A DNA stretch of 64,000 bases from Mikania micrantha (taxonomy: Eukaryota > Streptophyta > Magnoliopsida > Asterales > Asteraceae): NCBI GenBank assembly GCA_009363875.1, contig CM018690.1, forward strand, positions 17,625,692 through 17,689,691, given 5' to 3'. Shown here in pieces: positions 56,055 to 64,000 of this stretch. Both the position numbers and the translations under genes were made by a program. The first letter of the stretch is position 1, and each line of letters starts with the position of its first letter. The notes under the pieces are model-generated. The model had not been told where the DNA came from and did not search any database. It was given only the letters and a program-made list of their open reading frames with translations.

Positions 56055-56200
56055 TATGATAATGAGTTATGCAAAATTTAAAAGATGAAAAAAATTATGA
56101 ATATGAGTGTGAGTTTTGATTAAATTGCGAGGATGAAAATAATATATATATATATATGTATAATGTGAATGATCCCATCTTCTTTATATTCTCAATCTAA

Positions 56201-57964
56201 GACTATAAGGTATGCCAAGTGACTGGGTCGCTCCACGTATGCGTCACGTAAGCGCCACATAAGCACTCACTACAACCACTCACCCCACCATTTTGGTGGA
56301 AATGCCCAATTACCCACTCACTCCACGTCATCATTCCTTTTTAAATTAAATTGAGATATAATTTAATAAAAACAAATTATAAATTAATAAAAAAAATACA
56401 AACTAATAAAAAAAATTAATAAAAAAAATACAAACTAATAAAAAAAATTAATAAAAAAATTACAAATTAATAAAAAAAAATACAAATTAATTATCTCTAT
56501 ATTTATTACGAATTTTATCCTTCTCCCGCTCGGCAATTTCGCGGTCGAGCCCGGTTAAGTGTTCGGTGTTGGTGAATAGAAGTTGTAACTGTACCAACCG
56601 TTTACATTCCCGTTTTAATTCGTTAAAGTCACCGATTCGTTGAGATAAGTGTTCTATTCCTTGGTTATAATCGGGGGTCGTTTGAGATGAAGAGCCTCGT
56701 CTCGCCCTTGCTCGGTCGGTTTTTGCGCAATCTCTCCCGATCGGACGAGTCAAATCCTCTATCTCGTTGTCGTCGTCTTCTTCTTTTTCTTCGTCGAGAT
56801 CGTTTAGATTTATATTCACTCGAGCATCCGACGTGCCGGGGCTATCAGTTGACGATGCTTTTGATCGTTTTGAGGCCGACGTTTGTACAGTCGGGATTCG
56901 AATCCAGTTCGGACATTTCCTCATAAGCTCCCAACTCCGTTGAAGCGTGAGGGGGCGTTAAACTCTTCCCGGTATTGATCTTCCGATTCGAGCTCGATCA
57001 TCGCGTCGCTTTGGCCGCTCCGACAAGATTGCCATTTCTGGGAATAAATCCCGTTGAAATTTCTAACATTTAGTTTCATGTCACGCCATTTGCTAGAGAG
57101 CATATCGTTTGTACGATATTCCCCACGACCCATGGCTTGAAAAAATTGATTTCGGATTTTACTCCAAAAGTCCGGTCCTTTTTTGTTACGACCTATAAAC
57201 AATTAATAAAAAATGTTAACAATTTATAAAAAAAATATTAACAAATTTAAAAAACTAAAAGGAAAGTAATTACCAACAATTGGATCTTCCGACACATCGA
57301 TCCAAGCTTTTGTAAGTTGAAACTCCTCCTCCGTAGTCCATTTTTCTATACGGGATGAACCTCCCACAGCGGTTTCGGTATCCCAGCTTGTTTCTTTCTG
57401 TGTCTACGCCTTTGTTTTTATTGCGTGCTTGGACCGGCATTTGTAGTGGGTTGGGTCTCGGGTATAACTTCATCCTGAGATAATTGTCCAAACCCGTGCG
57501 GTTGTTGACTCGAACCATAATCGGAGAATGTATAAAACCCTTGTTGTGGGCTTGAATCAAAATTCGGTCGATAACAGTTTGAATCAAAAAAAGGATTTAT
57601 TGGAGAAGGGCTAAAGACCCAATTCGGAGGTGGCGTGTTCTGGTTTCGGTTAGGTGGAGTGTTTGAGTTATAGTAATTTGGGTTTTGGTTGGGATCCATG
57701 GAAATTATTTTTTGGTTATGAAAGTTTGAAATGGGAAGATTGGGTATTTTTTTGTGTTGAATGTTTGAAATGGGAAGTTAAAATTTTGTTGGGTTTAATG
57801 TTTGAATGGGTTAAATAGGTAATTTTTTTTTTCTTGACCAATGGCTCCTCCAACGGTCAAATACCCACTCACGCCGTTGCTCGACTCACGCCCAAGCTCC
57901 CACGCCCCTAGGGGGCGGTGTGCCACGCCCTCCCACGCCCACTCACCCAGCATACCGGACAGCC
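56201..57964 (-). mobile_element. PIF/Harbinger-type element carrying broken Myb/SANT-like gene
   Basis: Target duplication TAA (56198-56200, 57965-57967). Imperfect inverted ends: GACTATAAGGTATGCC... on the left and, inverted, GGCTGTCCGGTATGCT... on the right, continuing with GTGA(C/G)TGGG. 1764 bp. The only coding content is the decayed ORF1-type gene; there is no DDE transposase, so it is non-autonomous. Confidence 0.75.
56487..57699 (-). pseudogene. Myb/SANT-like, NAM-associated-type protein (Harbinger ORF1 class), broken
   Basis: ATG at 57699. A Pro/Asn/Gln-rich N-terminus is followed by a stop at about 57418 and a change of frame before the trihelix/SANT-like core (WTTEEEFQLTKAWIDVSEDP ... 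FWSKIRNQFF ... KWRDMKLNVRNFNGIY). The core is split by an 81-nt GT-AG intron (57193-57273) at the position where the intact relative at 60.4 kb also has an intron. A one-base frame change near 56940 precedes the C-terminal NAM-associated-like part (RKCPNW, acidic INLNDLDEEKEEDDD, then a helical tail). Harbinger ORF1 proteins bind DNA and assist the transposase. Now non-functional. Confidence 0.75.
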
Positions 57965-58048
57965 TAAATAATAACAAGAGCGTCAATGAAACTTTAACAA
58001 AGAAAACAAAGCATAAGATTTGTAGGGTCTAAGTTAAAAAAACACTGC

Positions 58049-58050
<2 letters not shown>

Positions 58051-58101
<51 letters not shown>
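58051..58101. repeat. (AAT)n microsatellite
   Basis: About 17 perfect AAT units. Confidence 0.95.
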
Positions 58102-58102
<1 letters not shown>

Positions 58103-58275
58103 TTAGTGTTAGTGGTGGTGGTGGTTCTTGTTATTGTTGTTGTCGTATTCATAGTGATAGTCATCGTGGTAGTAGTTGTAGTGGTGACGGTGGTCGCGGT
58201 GGTCATGGTAATGGTGGTCGCAGCGGTAGTGGTGATGGTGGTAATAGTTGTAGTGGAGATGGTGATAGCGATGGA
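58103..58275. repeat. Degenerate GTN/GGT trinucleotide repeat
   Basis: A decayed trinucleotide repeat (GGT, GTT, GTC, GTA, GAT mixtures) directly follows the AAT tract. It opens valine-rich frames on one strand and threonine-rich ones on the other. These are repeat artefacts, not genes. Confidence 0.85.
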
Positions 58276-58559
58276 TTCCTGTATATCAAGAAAATTTGCA
58301 TTCGATCAAAAATATTGGTACAATTAAAATTGCTATCAAATTCATATTTATTCTTGAATTGCGAATTGAATTTTATCTGATTAAAATTTTATGTAAACCA
58401 CTATATTCATCCGGATCGAATTTTCTAATTATTTTCTCCAATACATATTTTTCTAAAATTGTTATTAATATGTTATTACAAATACGAGGAAAGATTAAAT
58501 GAAAAAGAGATTTTTGCTTAAAAAGAGTAACAAACTAATGGAATTTTGACATGCGTCAT

Positions 58560-58830
58560 GATAATTTAGATATAACGTCTTATTTTTGTACTAGATTTTT
58601 CTGTTTTTGTACTATATTCTTTTTTTGTACTGGATTTTTGTGTTTTTCTACTGGATTTTTGTGTTTTTGTATTGTATTTTGTTTTTGTATTACTTTTTTT
58701 TACCGAATTTTTATTTTTCTGTACTAGATTTTTTGTTTTTGTAAGGACCTTTTGTACTATATTTTTTTTTGTACTTAATTTTTTTTTGTACTAGATTTTG
58801 TTTTTGTACTTGATTTTTGTTTTTATTATT
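58560..58830. repeat. Degenerate TTTTTGTACTGGAT tandem repeat
   Basis: About 12 imperfect units of roughly 18-22 bases built on TTTTTGTACT(A/G)GATTTTT. No coding potential. Confidence 0.8.
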
Positions 58831-59176
58831 TTTAGCATATCAAATATCAAACTCTTATTGGTTCTTATTTTTATTAGACAAATTTCCCTTGTTAGGGGAT
58901 CCAACCCTTACAAATACACCTATTAGTAAGACTAAAATATACAGTAAATTAAAAAGAAAAAAAGAAAGAAAAATAAATAAGTAAATAAGTAAAGTTAATG
59001 TATTAAATAAATGTGAATCCAATTCCCCAAGTATGCCAACATATTCACCCTTTGTCCGTGTGAAGCGTACCCGAAGACTCGGTTAATGATACGACCGAAC
59101 CAAATATATCCATGTTAAATACATCCAAAGAATAGTTAGGTCAAGATTGATGGGCTTTATTCTCAACACATCTGTC

Positions 59177-59184
59177 TATAAATA
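59177..59184 (+). promoter_or_regulatory. TATA box of PR-10 gene
   Basis: TATAAATA, 77 bases before the start codon, a normal distance for a short plant leader. Confidence 0.8.
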
Positions 59185-59253
59185 CTACAAAGATTATGCA
59201 CCTTTCATCACAACAAAACCAACCGTCTCTTGCTTCGTAGAAATCAATTAATC

Positions 59254-59824
59254 ATGTCCATCGTAACTCTTGAAGTTGTGGTCCCTTCTCAATTTCCCGC
59301 CAACAGAGTTTTTAAGGCTTTCAGTGATTTTGACATTATCGCGCCTAAGGTTAACCCTCAAGTGTTCAAATCCATTGAGACTGTAGAGGGAAATGGAGAT
59401 GTTGGGACCATCAAGATCTTCACCTTTGGAGATGGTAAAAAATTGTACCACGTGTTCAATATTCATTTTTTTTCTAACAGATACTTAATAAGGAACTTAA
59501 TTGTTATATATATATATTTTTTTCATTTTAGGTGTCCCATTTAAAAGTGCAAAGTACAAGGTTGATTCTTTAGATGCAAACAACCATAGTTATAGCTACT
59601 CATTCATCGAAGGTGATAACTTGATGGGCGTATTAGATAGTATCAGCTATCACGTTAATGTTGTTCCTTCTGATAAAGGATGCGTGTTCAAACAAACTGT
59701 TAAATATAATTGTAAAAGCGACGAGAAATTACCTGAAGAGTTTCTAAAAAAGGAGAAAGAATTGTATGAGAACACCTACAAGGCTATCGAGGATTATGCT
59801 GCTGCTCATCCTGAAACTTATTAA
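59254..59824 (+). CDS. Bet v 1 / PR-10 family protein, 157 aa, two exons
   Basis: Exon 1 59254-59434, GT-AG intron 59435-59531 (97 nt), exon 2 59532-59824. The first in-frame ATG is at 59254; the upstream frame has no ATG. The single intron splits the GDG|V site, the conserved intron position of the Bet v 1 family. The P-loop-like EGNGDVGTIKIF lies at about residues 46-57, followed by the YKVDSLDANNHSYSYSFIEGD strand region and a C-terminal amphipathic helix (KEKELYENTYKAIEDYAAAHP). Length matches the family (155-162 aa). PR-10 proteins are small cytosolic proteins with a hydrophobic ligand cavity, often induced by pathogens or stress; the ligand is unknown here. This is the only ordinary host gene I can support in the window and it appears intact. 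Confidence 0.93.
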
Positions 59825-59930
59825 TAATTAATAGTAAGCCTAGTCTATGTGTTGTGGTTTTAAGTGTGGCTTGAAATAATAGAAAAGGTTTCTATTGGAA
59901 TAATTGTTGTAAGATGTTCCAGTTTGATGT

Positions 59931-59937
59931 AATAAAA
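59931..59937 (+). terminator. Polyadenylation signal of PR-10 gene
   Basis: AATAAAA about 107 bases after the stop, preceded by T/G-rich sequence (TTTGATGT), a usual plant 3' end layout. Confidence 0.6.
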
Positions 59938-60439
59938 TATAAGTGACATCTATAAAATAAACTTATTAATTATTTTCTTGATCAATATGCTTTGGTTATT
60001 TGACTTTGTTTGGTTATTTATAGACTGATGATTTGTCAAAGGTTTCAAACATAATGAGGATAACTAATAAAAAATTTTGTGCTTCTTGACTTAACTCGAC
60101 GCCTTAAATATTGGTTGAAAACAGTCATGCTCTACTTGTAACTCAATTAGGCCACACGGAGTGGCACCCGGGGAAAGCCGGGGAATGGCTTTTGCCGGCC
60201 GGGAAAGATCGGGAACACCACCCCCCCGGATTCGGGGTGGGGTGTTTCGGTGTGGACTCGCCGATTCAAGCCGAAGAGGGAAAAGAGCCGTTGTACAACG
60301 GCATTTTTAAAAAAAAAAAAAAAAAAAAAACCAATTTTTTTTTTCTATTTAAACAACTCAAAAACCAACCAAAATCTCACACTTTTTTCTCTCATCTTCT
60401 ATAAATTATACACCAAAATTTATAAAATTTTCAACTAAA

Positions 60440-61869
60440 ATGGAAGGAGGATCATCACGTGGTGGGTCATCAACCAAAAAATTTAGAAAACCACGACAAA
60501 AAAATGTTCAAACGCCTCAAATGAACCCGTTCAACACACCCGGGTATCATCCACAAATGCCATCTCCGAATCAACCATCATTTTTCTACGATCCAATGAA
60601 CCCGCCTCCATATTTGCAATATTCACCGGGAACTCAACAACAATTCAACCGGTGGGAGCAATCGATTCAACAAGAGCAACAAAATTTTCAACAACAATCT
60701 CCATTTCAAGGTATTTTTTATACGTTTATTTTTATATTTTATTTTATTTTGTTTATTTTTATAAGTTTATTTTTTAAGTCTACTTTATTTTGTATGTTTA
60801 GACTATCGTGACAATAATCAAGACGACTCGGATTCAAGCGAACATGTTCAAGTCGAGTCGGAAGAAGAAGAGGAACAAGAACCGGTTAGGCGACCGGGAA
60901 AGAAACCAGTTGGAAAGAAAGCACCGGCCAAGCGTTGGTCCGATGAAGAGGAGGTTGCGTTGGCCAGAGCTTGGCTAACTATTTCTGAAAATCCCGATGT
61001 TGGTAATGCGCAAAAACGGGATGGTTTTTATAGAAAGGTATTTTTTAACATTATTTAAGTTAACAAAAAAAGTAACGGTTGATGCTTAAATTTATTTTCT
61101 TTATATGTAGGTAACCGAACATTTTCACCATCTCGTGAAGGACAGGTCGAGGACTGTTGATCAAATCTATTCCAAATGGAACGATATGAACGCTTCCATG
61201 AAGAAATGGAATGGTTTTTACCAACAGTGTTCCATGAATCGCAAAAGCGGTGAAGGGGACGAACATGTTTTGAAAACGGCCATGAAAAATTACAAAACCT
61301 TGGTCAAATCAAAGGGATTCGATCACATCCAAGCGTGGGATGTGGTTCGCTATAGCCCTTTATGGTGCGACATTCCACCAGTAGGTTGTGAATCACAATC
61401 TACAACAAAAAGGCCGAAGCCAAATGAGTCCATGGGTAGTGCGAACCCCCACATCGACCTCAACCTTGATGATGATGACGAAGACATCAACACCAATCTT
61501 GATCGTGATGGCCCACGCATTTATTATGAACCGGATAGGCCAACAAGAAAGGGCAAAAGATCGGCCGCGTCCTCCTCATCGCATGACGATTTAATTGCAC
61601 AAATGGCGGAATTCAACTCGTTGAACAAAGAGGACAACGAAAAAAGAGAACGCCATCGAGTTGAAAAACTCCGTGTTTTGCAAGAGGAGAAAGAAGCCCG
61701 AGTTGCATTAATGCGACGACAACAACAGGCTTTAGACGAGCAGCAAAATGCTGTAGATTTAGAGTTTATGATGAAAGACCACTCAATTTATCAAGAACCA
61801 ATGCTACAACTGATTCTCGATCGTAAACGAGAAATTGCTGCTCGTTGGGGATGGCATTGCCCTTTCTAG
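60440..61869 (+). CDS. Myb/SANT-like, NAM-associated-type protein (Harbinger ORF1 class), 421 aa
   Basis: Three exons: 60440-60710, 60802-61037, 61111-61869, with GT-AG introns of 91 and 73 nt and continuous frame. ATG at 60440. Residues 1-90 are Pro/Gln/Asn-rich; an acidic patch (ESEEEEEQEP) and a basic patch follow; then the trihelix/SANT-like domain across the exon 2/3 junction (KRWSDEEEVALARAWLTISE ... FYRK | VTEHFHHLV ... IYSKWNDMNASMKKWNGFY). An acidic INLNLDDDDED-like stretch and a C-terminal coiled-coil helix (KRERHRVEKLRVLQEEKEAR) complete it. In Harbinger systems this class binds DNA and brings the transposase to the termini. Similar proteins are often annotated as 'glutathione S-transferase T3-like', which is a naming artefact. 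Confidence 0.85.
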
Positions 61870-62040
61870 GTTTTTAATTTAATTTTTTAGGTTCTACTAT
61901 TTTTTTTTACTCTTTTTTTTTTGCTTGTATTTTTTTGTATTCTTTTTTTTATTTTAAATTTAATGAATCTTTTTTATTTTATTAATATTATTTTTATTAT
62001 TATTTGTTGTTAAAATAATTAATTAAAAATAAGATTTGAA

Positions 62041-62155
62041 AATGGGGAAAAGTGGGGAAAAGTGGGACGACACCGTGCAAAATGGGGAAAAGTGGGGAAA
62101 AGTGGGGAAAACTGATGTGGCGCTGATGTGGCAACGGGGAAAAGTGGGGAAACAC
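62041..62155 (+). repeat. Subterminal GGGGAAAAGT repeats of the Harbinger element
   Basis: Seven copies of GGGGAAA, mostly as 10-bp units AGTGGGGAAA, in 115 bases next to the right terminal repeat. Likely transposase or ORF1 binding array (inference). Confidence 0.85.
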
Positions 62156-62177
62156 GGGACGACTCCGTGTGGCCTTA

Positions 62178-63232
62178 TAAATATACAATCCTAATCTATT
62201 ACAACTTAATCTAAAAACAATGACTCATAATCCTAAAATAGTGACTCAATAAATCAGACAAAAAAAAAAGTAATACAAAAAACTCTAAGGACAGGTAATT
62301 TTATAATTTAAAACCCACAGACACACGCATGCTGCTCAACACATAGCTCGATATCTTTTGTAGGAGATTGAGAAATTATGTTGTGTTTCTTATTTCCAGT
62401 AAATTAAAATTTTCCCAAAAAAAGAAAGTATATACCCGGTAGAAACTTTTGTGACACAATACACATACCCAAATCTAAATCAACAAAAGAATTAAGAACA
62501 GAATTGCAAACTTTTTAGAATAACAACCCATTACCTTGAGATTTTTTCAAATAACTAATAAATCTTAAAGCTATCTGAAGATGTATATTAGAAAAGATGT
62601 ATGAATTAACTTAAAAATTGAACCACATTGAAATATCAAGTCTAGTGTATGAGAAAAAAAAAATCAGTTTTCCAATTAATTTCTTGAAACTAAATAAATT
62701 TTCTAAAAATAGATTGAGACTCGCACTTTGAAAAAATTATACAGCTTTGTTCAACAGGAGTGTTAACATGTTTACCTCAAATGACATCAAAACTCAAACA
62801 GAAGTTCCAAATAATGCTTCCTTTGTGAAAGATAAATTATTTTTGGAGAATATAAAACTTCAATTCTCAATTTTTTTTAAATCCATACATCTTTAATAAA
62901 AAATTAGAACTCAATTTTTTTTTTTTTGGTTTATTATTTCTGATTATCCCCTATTATTATAATATCATCCACATAAACTAACAAAATTATGAACATGAAA
63001 TGATTTTCTTTATAAAATAAAGAATAATTACATAAACTTTGAACAAATCCATTTTCAATTAACACACTTGTTAACTTTTTTTTTGAAACCATATTGTTAA
63101 CCGATGTTTATATCACATAATTATCGGACTATATTTTGTATATATTTAGCATATTAGTTTCCTTGTATAGCTGTTAATTAGTTCCTAATCTCCATCTTTG
63201 ATATCCCTTTTTTTCCTTCTCCGGCAGCATCC
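62178..63232. other. AT-rich sequence, no gene seen
   Basis: No supported ORF, terminal repeat pair or RNA gene. Contains ordinary A and T runs. Confidence 0.5.
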
Positions 63233-63390
63233 ATGGCCGACAAAACCAGCACCCCACTACCGTCCCTTCACCCGGCATACACCGTCACCGACATCCAGCA
63301 GCGCCACCGTCCTAGGCTCCACCCTGCCCCTACCCAACACAAGGGTGGGCTCAACCTTGGCCTCCAATTCCACGATCAAATAATAGAAGT
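63233..63390 (+). pseudogene. Fragment resembling copia Gag N-terminus
   Basis: The ATG at 63233 opens about 50 codons with LHPAYTVTDIQ, a pattern like the N-terminus of plant Ty1/copia Gag proteins, then a different Pro/His-rich stretch. The frame runs on into hAT-like terminal sequence (CCAGGGCCGTCTCAAGC at about 63390) and ends soon after. Too short for certainty; probably a decayed retroelement start interrupted by another insertion. Confidence 0.35.
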
Positions 63391-64000
63391 GGCCAGGGCC
63401 GTCTCAAGCATTTCAGAGGCCCTAAGCGGAACTCAAATCCGGGGCCTTTTTTATTAGCATTTTGTTTTTCATTATTTACATATTGTTCTTCATTAGCATC
63501 TTGTTCTTCATTAATCACATTGTGTTTTTTACATATTTTAGGAAAGATCCTCTTTCTTTCTCAACTAAAGCATCTAGTTTAATTTTTTCTTCCTTTTTGA
63601 ACACCCGGATTTGTATTTTCTATTTTGATTTGATATTTAATCAAACAAATAAGTAACAACAAAATCAAACTAAAAATAAATCATTTATTCAAACTAAGTT
63701 CTCAAACAATCAAATTAAACTATTCAAAACGCAAACCTATTTAAGCTAAGCTTATCAAATTAAGTAACTAACAACAAATGCACTAAGCTGTTCAAATTAA
63801 CAAATAAAAAAATTAAACCTTTCAAAATGCAATTATGCAAACCTGATCAAATTAAACTAACAACAATTCAGCAAATCAAACTATTAAGTAATACGAAAAT
63901 ACAAATAACAGCAAATGCAATCAGAAGTCAGAAGAGGAACCAGAATGAGGCAATATTACTTTCCTGAAAGAGACTTGTATACAATAATCAAAAGAGGAAA
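63391..64000. mobile_element. Possible hAT-type element, left end only
   Basis: CAGGGCCGTCTCAAGCATTTC followed by AGAGGCCCTAAGC resembles the CAGGGCCG-type termini of plant hAT elements. The remainder is AT-rich with no long ORF and runs off the window, so the other end and target duplication cannot be checked. Confidence 0.35.

Larger units (their letters stand above)
60150..62174 (+). mobile_element. PIF/Harbinger-type element with intact ORF1-class gene
   Basis: 2025 bp with 13-bp perfect terminal inverted repeats GGCCACACGGAGT and target duplication TTA (60147-60149, 62175-62177). It carries one three-exon gene and no DDE transposase, so it is either non-autonomous or one half of a two-component system. 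Subterminal regions hold repeated GGGGAAA motifs (left: CGGGGAAAG, CGGGGAATG, CGGGAAAG; right: seven GGGGAAA copies), likely transposase-binding sites. The intact gene and perfect termini point to recent activity. Confidence 0.9.

Noticed and set aside
58100..58327. Valine-rich and threonine-rich ORFs
   Set aside because: Generated by a degenerate trinucleotide repeat on both strands.
63198..63656. Several short plus-strand ORFs at the window end as host exons
   Set aside because: Mixed frames across copia-like and hAT-like remnants; no splice-linked continuous protein.

Overview
This window looks like a transposon-dense intergenic block from a eudicot plant nuclear genome. The evidence is GT-AG introns in a Bet v 1/PR-10 gene and in a PIF/Harbinger-type gene, plant-type TATA boxes, and Ty3/gypsy, CACTA, hAT, Helitron and Harbinger elements plus a Caulimoviridae integrant. 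An asterid (perhaps Asteraceae) is my guess from the repeat flavour only. The one ordinary host gene I can defend is a PR-10/Bet v 1-type gene at 59.25-59.82 kb.

Layout. 1-4.6 kb: two diverged LTR-like units carrying arrays of the hexamer GGTTCG, plus a 59-bp tandem repeat. 5.5-6.3 kb and 46.1-47.7 kb: two diverged, same-orientation copies of one segment, lying on either side of the TE nest. 6.3-9.1 kb: MITEs, several embedded in (TA)n. 9.1-42.5 kb: a nest. An endogenous pararetrovirus (EPRV, Caulimoviridae) on the minus strand lies between two (TA)n tracts. A minus-strand chromodomain Ty3/gypsy element (Tekay-like) is inserted in its coat-protein region (TSD TTTTT). A plus-strand non-coding LTR element with an LTR-internal-LTR-internal-LTR structure is inserted in that element's 5' LTR (TSD GATAT). 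42.5-47.7 kb: a second long TA-flanked element in inverted orientation to the one at 7.7-9.1 kb, a hAT MITE containing another MITE, a 217-bp solo LTR and a Helitron-like insert. 47.8-51.0 kb: a CACTA element (TSD TAA) with nested MITEs. 51.0-53.6 kb: degenerate retroelement remains. 53.7-56.05 kb: two fold-back elements. 56.2-58.0 kb and 60.15-62.17 kb: two PIF/Harbinger-type elements with TWA target duplications, each carrying a Myb/SANT-like gene (one broken, one intact with three exons). 58.05-58.85 kb: low-complexity repeats. 59.2-59.95 kb: the PR-10 gene. 62.2-64.0 kb: AT-rich sequence with a copia-gag-like fragment and hAT-like remains.

How parts relate. The viral segments together span about 8.1 kb, a full caulimovirid genome length, with gene order movement protein, three small ORFs, a fused CP-protease-RT-RNase H frame, an ORF VI-position protein, then an intergenic region with TATA box, leader ORF and tRNA-iMet primer site. 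Neighbouring viral ORFs are joined by ATGA overlaps or gaps of 1-8 nt. Apart from the retrotransposon insertion, the break at the (TA)n junction and one in-frame stop, its frames are open. The EPRV, the Tekay-like element and the non-coding LTR element all have the same tRNA-iMet-type primer site. The last two also share a TTTCGAGGACGAAA / GGAGGGTAGA block before their 3' LTR, so the non-coding element is probably mobilised in trans by Tekay-type proteins. Its most unexplained property is series of short hairpins whose stems differ while complementarity is kept. All repeat-family assignments come from termini, target duplications and protein motifs read by eye; no database search was possible.
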